Assembly: GCF_049316285.1 (NCBI RefSeq) | Contig: NZ_JBMOXA010000010.1 | Coordinates: forward strand, 163,646-227,645 | Source: Rhodoferax_B sp049316285 | GTDB taxonomy: Bacteria; Pseudomonadota; Gammaproteobacteria; Burkholderiales; Burkholderiaceae_C | DNA length: 64,000 bases | Direction: 5' to 3' | In this document: in pieces, positions 7,227 to 16,460 of the stretch | Layout of the letters: each line of letters opens with the position of its first letter | How positions within the stretch are numbered: position 1 is the stretch's first letter | Position numbers and translations under genes: made by a program | Notes under the pieces: generated by a model | Seen by the model: the letters and a program-made list of their open reading frames with translations, nothing else | Told to the model about the DNA's origin: nothing | Database searches by the model: none

Positions 7227-9932
7227 TCAAGCGTAGAGCGGGTTGATCTTGTCGGCATTGATGCCGTACTTGGTGATGGCTTCTGCCACCTTGGCCACTG
7301 GCACTGTGCCGTCTTCAGCCAAAGCCTTCAAGGTGGCCAGCACGATGTAGTGGCGGTTGACTTCGAAGTGCTCGCGCAGCTTGCTGCGGAAATCGCTGCG
7401 GCCAAAACCGTCGGTGCCCAACACCTTGTAGGTACGGCCCTTGGGGATGAACGGGCGGATCTGCTCGGCGTAGGCCTTCATGTAGTCGGTCGACGCAATC
7501 ACCGGACCGGTGGACTTGGACAGTTGCTCGGTCACGAACGGCACGCGCGGGGTTTCCAGCGGGTGCAGCAAGGCGTAGCGCTCAGCGTCCTGGCCGTCGC
7601 GGGTCAACTCATTGAAGCTTGGGCAGCTCCAGACGTCGGCCGAAATACCCCAGTCTTTTTCCAGCAGCTCTTGTGCGGCAAACGACTCACGCAAGATCGT
7701 GCCCGAACCCAGCAGTTGCACACGTGTGGCTTGCGTGCCACCGGCCTTGCTGAGGTACATACCCTTGATGATCTGCTCTTCGGTGCCGGGCGTGAGGCCA
7801 GGCATGGCGTAGTTTTCGTTCAGCAGCGTGAGGTAGTAGAAGACGTTGTCCTGCTTCTCAACCATGCGCTTCAGGCCGTGGTGCAGGATCACGCCGACTT
7901 CGTGAGCGAAGGTCGGGTCGTAGCTCACGCAGTTGGGGATGGTGTTGGCCAGGATGTGGCTGTGACCGTCTTCGTGCTGCAGGCCTTCGCCGTTCAGCGT
8001 GGTACGGCCCGAGGTGCCGCCCAGCAAGAAGCCACGTGCTTGCATGTCGCCCGCTGCCCAGGCCAGATCGCCAATGCGCTGGAAGCCGAACATCGAGTAG
8101 TACACGTAGAACGGCACCATGATGCGGTTGCTGGTGCTATAGCTGGTGGCGGCGGCAATCCAGCTCGACATGCCGCCGGCTTCGTTGATGCCTTCCTGCA
8201 GGATCTGCCCGGCCTTGTCTTCCTTGTAGTACATGACCTGGTCTTTGTCGACCGGGGTGTACTGCTGGCCTGCGGGGTTGTAGATACCCACTTGGCGGAA
8301 CAGACCTTCCATACCAAAGGTACGCGCTTCGTCCACCAGAATCGGCACCACGCGTGGGCCCAGGGCCTGGTCGCGCAGCAATTGCGTCAAGAAACGCACA
8401 TAGGCTTGGGTGGTGGAGATCTCACGGCCTTCTGGCGTGGGGTCCATCACCGACTTGAACACATCCAGCGACGGCACGGTGAAGCTCTCGTCGGCCTTCA
8501 CGCGGCGGTGTGGCAGGTAGCCGCCCAAGGCCTTGCGGCGCTCGTGCAGGTACTTCATTTCTGGCGTGTCGTCGGCCGGCTTGTAGAACGGAATGTCGGC
8601 GATCTGGCTGTCTGGGATCGGGATGTTGAAGCGATCGCGGAAGGCCTTGATGTCTTCGTCCGCCAGCTTTTTGGTCTGGTGCACGTTGTTCTTGCCTTCG
8701 CCAATTTTGCCCATGCCAAAACCCTTGACGGTTTTGATCAGCAACACGGTCGGCTGGTCTTTGTGCTTCACGGCGGCGTCAAAAGCGGCGTAGACCTTTT
8801 GCGGGTCGTGGCCACCACGGCGCAAGGCCCAGATTTCGTCGTCGCTCATCTTGGCGACCATTTCGGCGGTACGTGGATCGCGGCCGAAGAAGTGCTTGCG
8901 CACGTAGGCGCCGTCGTTGGCCTTGAAGGACTGGTAATCACCGTCCAGCGTGTCCATCATCAGTTTGCGCAGGGCGCCGTCTTTGTCGCGCGCCAGCAGC
9001 GGATCCCAGTCACTACCCCAGATCAGCTTGATGACGTTCCAGCCTGCGCCGCGGAACTCGCCTTCGAGTTCCTGGATGATCTTGCCGTTGCCACGCACCG
9101 GGCCGTCCAGGCGCTGCAGGTTGCAGTTGATGACAAAAACCAGGTTGTCGAGCTTCTCGCGCGCAGCCAGGCCGATGGCACCCAGGGATTCCACTTCGTC
9201 CATTTCACCGTCGCCGCAGAACACCCAGACCTTGCGGTTTTCGGTGTTGGCGATGCCACGCGCATGCAGGTATTTCAGGAAGCGTGCCTGGTAGATGGCC
9301 ATCAACGGGCCCAGACCCATGGACACGGTAGGGAACTGCCAGAACTCGGGCATCAGCTTGGGATGCGGGTAGCTGGAGAGACCCTTGCCGTCCACTTCCT
9401 GGCGGAAGTTCAGCAGTTGCTCTTCGGTCAGGCGGCCTTCCAGGTAGGCACGTGCGTAGACACCAGGCGATACGTGACCTTGGATGTAGAGGCAGTCGCC
9501 GCCATGGTTTTCGCTCTCGGCATGCCAGAAGTGGTTGAAGCCGGCGCCAAACATGCTGGCCAAAGAAGCAAACGAGCCAATGTGGCCGCCCAGATCGCCA
9601 CCGTCCACGGGGTGATGACGGTTGGCCTTGACCACCATGGCCATGGCGTTCCAGCGCATGTAGGCGCGCAGGCGTTCTTCGATCTCGATGTTGCCGGGAC
9701 AGCGCTCTTCCTTGTCCGCCTCGATGGTGTTCACATAACCCGTGTTGGCGGAAAACGGCATGTCGATGCTGTTTTGGCGGGCGTGCTCGAGCAATTCCTC
9801 AAGCAAAGAGTGGGCACGCTCAGGGCCTTCGGCGGCGATGACGGCCGACAAAGCGTCCATCCATTCACGGGTTTCCTGATGGTCGACGTCGTTGGCGGCA
9901 GAGCCACGTGCGTTTTCGGGTATGGCGGACAT
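7227..9932 (-). CDS. aceE: Pyruvate dehydrogenase E1 component, homodimeric type
   Basis: At 901 residues this matches the homodimeric AceE of E. coli (887). It decarboxylates pyruvate with thiamine diphosphate and acetylates the E2 lipoyl groups. The ThDP/Mg-binding motif is seen as 'GDGEMDEVESLGAI' leading to 'VFVINCNLQ'. Other family segments are 'HPVDGGDLGGHIGSFAS', 'DEARTFGMEGLFRQVG' and 'TDGFGRSD'. The ATG at 9932 is preceded by an AGGAGA ribosome site. It is the first gene of the minus-strand operon and is divergent from the sensor kinase gene, with 197 AT-rich bases between them. Confidence 0.98.
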   Translation of the reverse strand: MSAIPENARGSAANDVDHQETREWMDALSAVIAAEGPERAHSLLEELLEHARQNSIDMPFSANTGYVNTIEADKEERCPGNIEIEERLRAYMRWNAMAMVVKANRHHPVDGGDLGGHIGSFASLASMFGAGFNHFWHAESENHGGDCLYIQGHVSPGVYARAYLEGRLTEEQLLNFRQEVDGKGLSSYPHPKLMPEFWQFPTVSMGLGPLMAIYQARFLKYLHARGIANTENRKVWVFCGDGEMDEVESLGAIGLAAREKLDNLVFVINCNLQRLDGPVRGNGKIIQELEGEFRGAGWNVIKLIWGSDWDPLLARDKDGALRKLMMDTLDGDYQSFKANDGAYVRKHFFGRDPRTAEMVAKMSDDEIWALRRGGHDPQKVYAAFDAAVKHKDQPTVLLIKTVKGFGMGKIGEGKNNVHQTKKLADEDIKAFRDRFNIPIPDSQIADIPFYKPADDTPEMKYLHERRKALGGYLPHRRVKADESFTVPSLDVFKSVMDPTPEGREISTTQAYVRFLTQLLRDQALGPRVVPILVDEARTFGMEGLFRQVGIYNPAGQQYTPVDKDQVMYYKEDKAGQILQEGINEAGGMSSWIAAATSYSTSNRIMVPFYVYYSMFGFQRIGDLAWAAGDMQARGFLLGGTSGRTTLNGEGLQHEDGHSHILANTIPNCVSYDPTFAHEVGVILHHGLKRMVEKQDNVFYYLTLLNENYAMPGLTPGTEEQIIKGMYLSKAGGTQATRVQLLGSGTILRESFAAQELLEKDWGISADVWSCPSFNELTRDGQDAERYALLHPLETPRVPFVTEQLSKSTGPVIASTDYMKAYAEQIRPFIPKGRTYKVLGTDGFGRSDFRSKLREHFEVNRHYIVLATLKALAEDGTVPVAKVAEAITKYGINADKINPLYA

Positions 9933-10020
9933 GCGCTGTCTCCTCTTGGGTGTTGCACTATTTTGAACGGAACGATCATGATTTTGACCGGCGCGCGGAG
10001 TTTCTCACATTTGTTTTCTC

Positions 10021-10071
10021 GTTTCAATATATGAGGGATCATTTCACAATGTAATATCTTGTAGTTGAAAC
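10021..10071. promoter_or_regulatory. AT-rich aceE/sensor-kinase intergenic region with GTTTCAA...TTGAAAC inverted repeat
   Basis: The 197 bases between the two divergent starts are much more AT-rich than the rest of the window. The half-sites GTTTCAA (10021-10027) and TTGAAAC (10065-10071) form an inverted repeat whose centres are four to five helical turns apart. This suits a looping or dimeric regulator. Both divergent promoters must lie here, but I could not place -35/-10 boxes reliably. Binding by the adjacent FixJ-type regulator is only a guess. Confidence 0.35.
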
Positions 10072-10129
10072 AATACTCAAATCAACTCGACCGAATTTCA
10101 ATCAGGTCGCACCCGCCTACACTGCTCAC

Positions 10130-12700
10130 ATGTATTCGCGACCGACGCCCCTGAACCCCATCTCACCCAAGCGAACCAACTGGTGGAAACGCTGGTGGGG
10201 CAGACAAACGCCGCACCGGCAAGATCGCTACGCCATGCTGGCACCGCTGATTGCGGTGCTGCTTTTTTTTGCGGCCATAGGTTCGTCTTTTATGTACCTG
10301 CGACTGCAGGAACTCGACCGCGAGCAGGAAGCGGTAAAACGCGATGTGGAGTACACCCAGCAGCAGATTCGCCTGCGTCTGCTGGAGCGCCAAGAGCAGC
10401 TGATGCGCATTGGCCGCGACATTTCGAACGAAGAGGTGGACGCGCAGGAGTTCACCAGCCGCGCCGAATCGCTGATCGCCCAGCACCCCGAAGTACAAAC
10501 CGTGAGCTGGATAGACGAGCGGCGGCGCATCATTGCCGCCTATTCATCACCCAGCCTGGCCGCCGCGCAGGAGCGCAAGGTGGACCAGGTGCTGCAGCCC
10601 GGGGGCGACACCGAAAGCACGTTCAGCCTGGCGCGCGATCTGCAACAACCAGTCTATGCGCAGCCCGGCGATGTCGAAGGCCCGGCCATGCTGCAACTGC
10701 ACATTCCGCTCAGCGACCGCGGCCGTTTCTCCGGCATGTTGCTGGCCGAATACTCGAACGAGGGTTTGCTGCGTTTCGGTGTACCCGCCGAGGTGCAAGC
10801 CAAGTACGCCGTGTCGCTGTTGGGCGCGAGTGGCCAGACCCTGGCGGGCACGGCGCTGCCCAAGCGCACCGGCGGCAACCGCTACCTGCCGTGGTCGGCC
10901 CAGACCGAGTCTTATGAAGTGCCGGTGTCGCCGGTTGGCAATGGCCTGGTGCTGCGTGCCCAGGCCTACCGCACATCCCAGGGGGTGATTGGCAGCGGCC
11001 TGTTCTGGCTGGTCGGCGCCTTGAGTGTGCTCACCGCCTGGATGCTCATCGGCAACTGGCGCCACACGCGCCGCCGGCTGCAAGCCCAGCAGGCGCTGAT
11101 GGCCGAAACCAACTTCCGCCGCGCCATGGAAAACTCCATGGCCACCGGCATGCGGGCCCTGGACCTGCAAGGCCGCATCACCTATGTGAACGCGGCCTTC
11201 TGCCAGATGACAGGCTGGAGCGACTTTGAACTGGTGGGCCGCACCGCCCCCTTCCCCTACTGGCCCGAAGAGGACGTGGACTACCTGGCCGCACGCCTGG
11301 AAGACGAGCTCAACGGCCGCTCCACGCCCGGCGGCTTCCAGGTGCGCGTGAAGCGGCGCGACGGCACGATTTTTGACGCGCGGCTCTACGTCTCCCCCTT
11401 GATCGACGCCGTGGGCAAACAGACCGGCTGGATGACCTCGATGACCGACATCACCGAGCCCAACCGCATCCGCGCCCAGCTCTCGGCCTCGTACGAACGC
11501 TTCACCACGGTGCTCGAAGCCTTGGACGCGTCGGTCTCCGTGGCGCCGCTCAACAGCCACGAACTGCTGTTTGCCAACAAGCTCTACCGCTTGTGGTTTG
11601 GCGTGCAGACCGAAGGCCACGAACAACTGCTGGCGCAAGCCGGCGTAGACAGCTCGGCCAACGACGAAAGCAGCGACGAGGTGGACTCGTTTGCCGGGCT
11701 GCCGACCGACAGCCTGACCAACACCGAGAGTGAAAGCTCGGAGATCTTCTCGCCCGGCCTGGGCAAGTGGCTGGAAGTGCGTTCGCGTTACCTCACCTGG
11801 GTGGACGGCCGCCTGGTGCAGATGGTGATTGCCACCGACATCACGCCGCGACGCCGCGCCGAAGAGCAGTACACGCTGCAGACCGAGCGCGCGCAAACCT
11901 CCAGCCGCCTGATCACCATGGGCGAGATGGCGTCCAGCGTGGCGCACGAGCTGAACCAGCCGCTGGCCGCCATCTCCAACTACTGCAGCGGCATGAGCTC
12001 GCGTATCAAGGGCCAGGGCATCAGCCAGGAAGATCTGCTCGCGGCACTCGACAAAACCGCGCGCCAGGCGCAGCGCGCGGGCCAGATCATCCAGCGCATC
12101 CAGTCGTTTGTGAAACGCAGCGAACCCAAGCGCACACTCTCCACCATCGAAGACATCGTCGACGAATCCATCGAGCTCGCCGGCATCGAACTGCGCCGGC
12201 GCAATGTGCGCCTGAGCCACTACCTGGCCGCACGCCTGCCCAAGCTGATGGTCGACCCCATCCTCATCGAACAGGTATTGGTCAACCTGCTGCGCAACGC
12301 CGCCGAAGCGATTGACTCGGCGCAACGCCCCACCGCCCAGCGCAACATCGAATTGCGCGTCTTGCCCAAGACCGACCAGGACCAGCAAGGTGTGGAGTTT
12401 TCGGTGACCGACACCGGTGCCGGCCTGGCGCCGGAAGTGCGCGATCGCCTGTTCGAAGCCTTCTTCAGCACCAAGGCTTCGGGCATGGGCATGGGCCTGA
12501 ATCTGTGCCGCAGCATTATCGAGTCACACGCCGGAAGAATGCAGGCGCAGAACCTCTACAATGGCTCGGAGGGTATAGGGTGCAGGTTCTCCTTCTGGAT
12601 ACCGCTGGCTAAGCCCAATCTCCCTAGTGCCCCAAGTGTTCCGACTGTTCCTGCTGTGGCGCTTGACGCTCCAGCCTCTCCCACCATGACCCCGGAGTGA
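10130..12700 (+). CDS. Membrane PAS-domain sensor histidine kinase
   Basis: An 856-residue kinase. Transmembrane helices at about 36-57 and 289-310 enclose a periplasmic sensor region of some 230 residues. A PAS domain follows (about 326-440, 'RITYVNAAFCQMTGWSDFEL'), then a second, more divergent PAS-like stretch. The HisKA dimerisation helix carries the phosphoacceptor H606 in 'SVAHELNQPLAAISNYCSG'. The ATPase domain has its N box near 'VLVNLLRNAAEAI', 'DTGAGLAPEV' and 'GMGMGLNLCRSIIESH'. The domain set resembles DctB/FixL-type kinases that sense organic acids or redox state. The cognate regulator starts four bases after the stop, so the two are co-transcribed. The position opposite aceE suggests, but does not prove, a role in central carbon control. 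Confidence 0.93.
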   Translation: MYSRPTPLNPISPKRTNWWKRWWGRQTPHRQDRYAMLAPLIAVLLFFAAIGSSFMYLRLQELDREQEAVKRDVEYTQQQIRLRLLERQEQLMRIGRDISNEEVDAQEFTSRAESLIAQHPEVQTVSWIDERRRIIAAYSSPSLAAAQERKVDQVLQPGGDTESTFSLARDLQQPVYAQPGDVEGPAMLQLHIPLSDRGRFSGMLLAEYSNEGLLRFGVPAEVQAKYAVSLLGASGQTLAGTALPKRTGGNRYLPWSAQTESYEVPVSPVGNGLVLRAQAYRTSQGVIGSGLFWLVGALSVLTAWMLIGNWRHTRRRLQAQQALMAETNFRRAMENSMATGMRALDLQGRITYVNAAFCQMTGWSDFELVGRTAPFPYWPEEDVDYLAARLEDELNGRSTPGGFQVRVKRRDGTIFDARLYVSPLIDAVGKQTGWMTSMTDITEPNRIRAQLSASYERFTTVLEALDASVSVAPLNSHELLFANKLYRLWFGVQTEGHEQLLAQAGVDSSANDESSDEVDSFAGLPTDSLTNTESESSEIFSPGLGKWLEVRSRYLTWVDGRLVQMVIATDITPRRRAEEQYTLQTERAQTSSRLITMGEMASSVAHELNQPLAAISNYCSGMSSRIKGQGISQEDLLAALDKTARQAQRAGQIIQRIQSFVKRSEPKRTLSTIEDIVDESIELAGIELRRRNVRLSHYLAARLPKLMVDPILIEQVLVNLLRNAAEAIDSAQRPTAQRNIELRVLPKTDQDQQGVEFSVTDTGAGLAPEVRDRLFEAFFSTKASGMGMGLNLCRSIIESHAGRMQAQNLYNGSEGIGCRFSFWIPLAKPNLPSAPSVPTVPAVALDAPASPTMTPE

Positions 12701-12704
12701 CTGC

Positions 12705-13328
12705 ATGAGTTTGATTCCGAAAAAAGGCACTGTGTATGTGGTTGATGACGACGAAGCCGTCCGCGACTCGCTGCAGTGGCTGCTCGAAGGCAAGGACTAC
12801 CGTGTCCGCTGCTTCGATTCCGCCGAATCGTTTTTAAGCCGCTATGACTCCCGAGAGGTAGCCTGTCTCATAGTCGACATCCGCATGGGCGGCATGACGG
12901 GCCTGGAACTACAAGACCGCTTGATGGAACGCCGCTCGCCGCTGCCCATCGTCTTCATCACCGGCCATGGCGACGTGCCCATGGCAGTCGACACCATGAA
13001 AAAAGGCGCCATGGACTTCATCCAGAAGCCGTTCAAGGAAGACGAACTGGTAAGCCTGGTCGAACGCATGCTCGAACACGCCAAGGTCAACTTCACCGAC
13101 CACCAGCAAGCCGCCAGCCGCGACGCCTTGTTGTCCAAACTCACGTCGCGTGAAAGCCAGGTGCTGGAGCGCATCGTCGCCGGCCGCCTGAACAAGCAGA
13201 TTGCCGACGACCTGGGCATCAGCATCAAGACGGTGGAAGCGCACCGCGCCAACATCATGGAAAAGCTCAACGCGAATACCGTGGCCGACCTGCTGAAGAT
13301 CGCCCTGGGGCAACAGAACCCCAAGTAA
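12705..13328 (+). CDS. FixJ-family two-component response regulator
   Basis: A 207-residue regulator with a receiver domain (acidic pocket 'VVDDDEAVRDSL', phosphoacceptor D58 in 'CLIVDIRMGG', conserved lysine in 'DFIQKPFKEDEL') and a C-terminal LuxR/FixJ helix-turn-helix ('LTSRESQVLERIVAG', 'ISIKTVEAHRANIMEKL'). The sequence 'ITGHGDVPMAVDTMKKGA' is typical of the FixJ/TtrR/StyR branch. It should be phosphorylated by the kinase encoded immediately upstream and then bind DNA. Targets are unknown; the divergent aceE operon and folD downstream are candidates by position only. Confidence 0.95.
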   Translation: MSLIPKKGTVYVVDDDEAVRDSLQWLLEGKDYRVRCFDSAESFLSRYDSREVACLIVDIRMGGMTGLELQDRLMERRSPLPIVFITGHGDVPMAVDTMKKGAMDFIQKPFKEDELVSLVERMLEHAKVNFTDHQQAASRDALLSKLTSRESQVLERIVAGRLNKQIADDLGISIKTVEAHRANIMEKLNANTVADLLKIALGQQNPK

Positions 13329-13365
13329 CGCCACGCAAATTCACTACTACATTAGTAGCACCTTA

Positions 13366-13397
13366 CGCCCGCCCACCTTACGTTAGCGGGCGTTTTT
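13366..13397 (+). terminator. Rho-independent terminator after the two-component genes
   Basis: Stem CGCCCGC (13366-13372) pairs with GCGGGCG (13386-13392) and is followed by five T residues. It is 37 bases past the response-regulator stop and 17 bases before folD, so folD probably has its own promoter or depends on read-through. Confidence 0.85.
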
Positions 13398-13413
13398 ACT
13401 TAAATTTCAAACC

Positions 13414-14271
13414 ATGACCGCAGCACTCATAGACGGCAACGCCCTCGCCCAATCCATCCGTACCGACGTCGCCGGCCGCACCCAGGCGCTCAAGGCCCGT
13501 GGCATCACGCCGCGCCTGGCGATTGTGTTGGTCGGTGAAGACCCGGCCAGCCAGGTCTACGTAAAGCACAAGGTCAACGACAGCCAGCAAACCGGCCTGG
13601 AAGCCACGCTGGAACGCTTTCCCGCCGACCTGACGGAAGCCGCCTTGCTGGCCCACATCGACAAGCTGAACAACGATGCCGCCGTGCACGGCATCCTGGT
13701 GCAACTGCCGCTGCCCAAACACATGGACGCACACAAGGTGATTGAGCGCATCGCCCCGGCGAAAGATGTGGACGGCTTCCACGTCGCCAGCGCCGGCGCG
13801 CTGATGGTCGGCCAACCGGGCTTCTGGCCGTGCACGCCGTTTGGCTGCATGAAGATGATAGAGTCGATTGGCTACAACCTGCGCGGCAAACACGCCGTGG
13901 TCATTGGCCGCAGCAACATCGTCGGCAAACCCATGGCACTGATGCTGCTGCAGCAAAACGCCACCGTCAGCATCTGCCACAGCGCCACACCCGATCTGAA
14001 AGCCATGACGCTGCAGGCCGACGTCATCGTCGCCGCCGTGGGCAAACAAAACATACTGACGGCGGACATGGTCAAGCCCGGTGCCGTGGTCATCGACGTG
14101 GGCATGAACCGCAATGACCAAGGCAAGCTGTGTGGCGATGTCGACTTCGACGGCGTCAAGCAAGTCGCCGGCTGGATCACACCCGTGCCCGGCGGCGTAG
14201 GCCCCATGACACGTGCCATGCTGCTGGTCAACACCCTCACGGCCGCTGAAAACGCCTCCAAATCCGTCTGA
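13414..14271 (+). CDS. folD: Bifunctional methylenetetrahydrofolate dehydrogenase/cyclohydrolase
   Basis: A 285-residue cytosolic enzyme interconverting 5,10-methylene- and 10-formyl-tetrahydrofolate. Both PROSITE-type signatures are present: the catalytic-lysine segment 'SQVYVKHKVNDSQQTG' and the C-terminal 'PVPGGVGPMTRAMLL'. 'VVIGRSNIVGKPMALML' is the NADP-binding loop. Its length is normal and it stands alone between a terminator and prlC, about 90 bases upstream of the latter on the same strand. Confidence 0.98.
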   Translation: MTAALIDGNALAQSIRTDVAGRTQALKARGITPRLAIVLVGEDPASQVYVKHKVNDSQQTGLEATLERFPADLTEAALLAHIDKLNNDAAVHGILVQLPLPKHMDAHKVIERIAPAKDVDGFHVASAGALMVGQPGFWPCTPFGCMKMIESIGYNLRGKHAVVIGRSNIVGKPMALMLLQQNATVSICHSATPDLKAMTLQADVIVAAVGKQNILTADMVKPGAVVIDVGMNRNDQGKLCGDVDFDGVKQVAGWITPVPGGVGPMTRAMLLVNTLTAAENASKSV

Positions 14272-14361
14272 AGTTGGCCCACAACGGCAGGAACTAAACC
14301 AGCCTGCCGAAGTCCAGTTCTAAGCCCTTGAAGCCACCCCCATCGTCGCCACTTTGAGACT

Positions 14362-16419
14362 ATGAACAATCCACTACTCGACTTCTCCGACCTGCCGCTG
14401 TTCGACCGGATCCTGCCCGAGCATGTGGCCCCTGCCATAGAAGTGCTGCTGGCCAAGGCCGACAAGGCGCTTGAAACCGTCACCGCAGCAGACTTCCCGG
14501 CCGACTGGAATGCGATGTCCGCCAGCCTGGACGTGGCCACCGAAGAACTGGGACGCGCCTGGGGCGCCATCAGCCACCTGAACAGCGTGGCCGACAGCCC
14601 TGAGCTGCGCGCCGCCTACAACGCCGCCCTGCCCATCGTCACCGAGTTCTGGACCCGCCTGGGCGCGGACGAGCGCCTGTACGCCAAGTACAAGGCCATG
14701 GACCCGGCCAAGCTCAACCCCGAGCAAGCCCAGGCACAGCGCAACGCCGTGCGCAACTTCGTGCTCAGCGGTGCCGAACTCACGGGTGCGGCCAAGGAAC
14801 GCTTCGCGGCGATTCAAGAACGCGCGGCCGAGTTGAGCCAGAAGTTCAGCGAAAACGCCCTGGACGCGACCGACGCCTACGCCTACTACGCCGGTGCCGA
14901 TGAAGTCCAAGGTGTGCCGGATGACGTGCTCGAAGCCGCAGCCGCCGCCGCCAAGGCCGATGGCAAACAAGGCTACAAGATCACGCTGAAACTGCCCTGC
15001 TACCTGCCGGTGATGCAGTTCGCCCACAGCAGCGCCCTGCGTGAAAAGCTCTACCGCGCCTACGCCACACGCGCCTCCGACCAGGCCCCGGCCGATGCGC
15101 TGAAGTTTGACAACAGCGCGCTGATCCGCGAAATCCTGGCACTGCGCCATGAAGAAGCGCAATTGCTGGGCTACAAGAACTTTGGTGAAGTGTCGGTGGT
15201 GCCCAAGATGGCCAAGTCGCCCGACGAAGTGATCCACTTCCTGCGCGACCTGGGCTCACGCGCCCGCCCCTACGCCCTCAAGGACGCCGCTGATCTGCGC
15301 GAGTTCGCGGCACAAAACCTGAACCTGGCCGACCCGCAGCCTTGGGACTGGGCCTATATAGGCGAAAAGCTCAAGGAAGCGCGCTACGCCTTCAGCGAGC
15401 AGGAAGTGAAGCAATACTTCACCGCGCCCAAGGTATTGGCCGGCCTGTTCAAGATCATAGAAACACTGTTTGAAGTGTCTATCCGCCGCGATCACGCGCC
15501 GGTGTGGCACCCCTCGGTCGAGTTCTACCGCATCGAGCGCCCTGCAGCCGCAGGCAGCACCGATGGCAAGCCGCAACTCGTCGGCCAGTTCTACCTCGAC
15601 CCCTCGGCCCGCACCGGCAAACGCGGTGGCGCCTGGATGGACGATGTGCGCGCCCGCTGGCTGCGCCCCGACACCCACACGCTACAAACCCCCGTGGCGC
15701 AACTGGTCTGCAACTTCGCCGAAGGTGTGGGCGGCCAACCGCCACTGCTGACACACGACGATGTGACCACGCTGTTCCACGAGTTTGGCCACGGCCTGCA
15801 CCACATGCTGACCCAAGTGAACGAGCGCGATGTCTCGGGCATCAGCGGCGTCGAATGGGATGCGGTGGAGCTGCCCAGCCAGTTCATGGAGAACTTCTGC
15901 TGGGAATGGGACGTGCTCAAACACATGACCGCCCACGTGCAGACCGGCGCCGCCTTGCCACGCGAGCTGTTCGACAAGATGACCGCCGCGAAGAACTTCC
16001 AAAGCGGCCTGCAAACCCTGCGCCAGATCGAGTTCTCGCTGTTCGACATGTTGCTGCACACCGAACATGCACCCGACCTGGACTTCATGCCGCTGCTGCG
16101 CAAGGTGCGCGCAGAAGTGGCGGTGCTGCCCGTGCCCGAGTTCAACCGCAGCGCCAACACCTTCAGCCACATCTTCGCCGGTGGCTACGCCGCTGGCTAC
16201 TACAGCTACAAGTGGGCTGAGGTGCTAAGCGCCGATGCCTATGCCGCGTTTGAAGAAACCGCGGGTGCTGACGGCTTGCCAAACATAGAAACCGGCCGAA
16301 AATACCGTCAGGCCATTCTGGAAGCCGGTGGCAGCCGCCCGGCGATGGAGTCGTTCAAGGCCTTCCGTGGGCGTGAGCCCTCGCTGGACGCCCTGCTGCG
16401 CCACCAAGGCATGGCCTGA
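14362..16419 (+). CDS. prlC: Oligopeptidase A (M3 family zinc metallopeptidase)
   Basis: A 685-residue cytosolic peptidase that degrades short peptides, including cleaved signal peptides. The zinc site is 'TTLFHEFGHGLHHML' (HExxH type), followed by the glutamate in 'ELPSQFMENFCWEW', as in thimet-like M3 enzymes. The N-terminal 'NPLLDFSDLPLFDRILPEH' matches OpdA proteins and supports the ATG at 14362. The C-terminal 'FAGGYAAGYYSYKWAEVLSA' is also family-typical. Confidence 0.97.
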   Translation: MNNPLLDFSDLPLFDRILPEHVAPAIEVLLAKADKALETVTAADFPADWNAMSASLDVATEELGRAWGAISHLNSVADSPELRAAYNAALPIVTEFWTRLGADERLYAKYKAMDPAKLNPEQAQAQRNAVRNFVLSGAELTGAAKERFAAIQERAAELSQKFSENALDATDAYAYYAGADEVQGVPDDVLEAAAAAAKADGKQGYKITLKLPCYLPVMQFAHSSALREKLYRAYATRASDQAPADALKFDNSALIREILALRHEEAQLLGYKNFGEVSVVPKMAKSPDEVIHFLRDLGSRARPYALKDAADLREFAAQNLNLADPQPWDWAYIGEKLKEARYAFSEQEVKQYFTAPKVLAGLFKIIETLFEVSIRRDHAPVWHPSVEFYRIERPAAAGSTDGKPQLVGQFYLDPSARTGKRGGAWMDDVRARWLRPDTHTLQTPVAQLVCNFAEGVGGQPPLLTHDDVTTLFHEFGHGLHHMLTQVNERDVSGISGVEWDAVELPSQFMENFCWEWDVLKHMTAHVQTGAALPRELFDKMTAAKNFQSGLQTLRQIEFSLFDMLLHTEHAPDLDFMPLLRKVRAEVAVLPVPEFNRSANTFSHIFAGGYAAGYYSYKWAEVLSADAYAAFEETAGADGLPNIETGRKYRQAILEAGGSRPAMESFKAFRGREPSLDALLRHQGMA

Positions 16420-16460
16420 TTTATTAAACGCCGGTTTTTGCTCAATCTCTGGAGTTGCTG

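Noticed and set aside
7152..10034. A 960-codon open frame on the plus strand opposite aceE
   Set aside because: It lies antisense to an unmistakable AceE/AceF coding region, has the His/Gln/Val-rich composition typical of GC-rich shadow frames, and shows no family motif.
10547..12388. A 613-codon minus-strand open frame opposite the PAS histidine kinase
   Set aside because: Antisense shadow of a gene with clear kinase motifs; Gly/His/Gln-rich with no recognisable domain.
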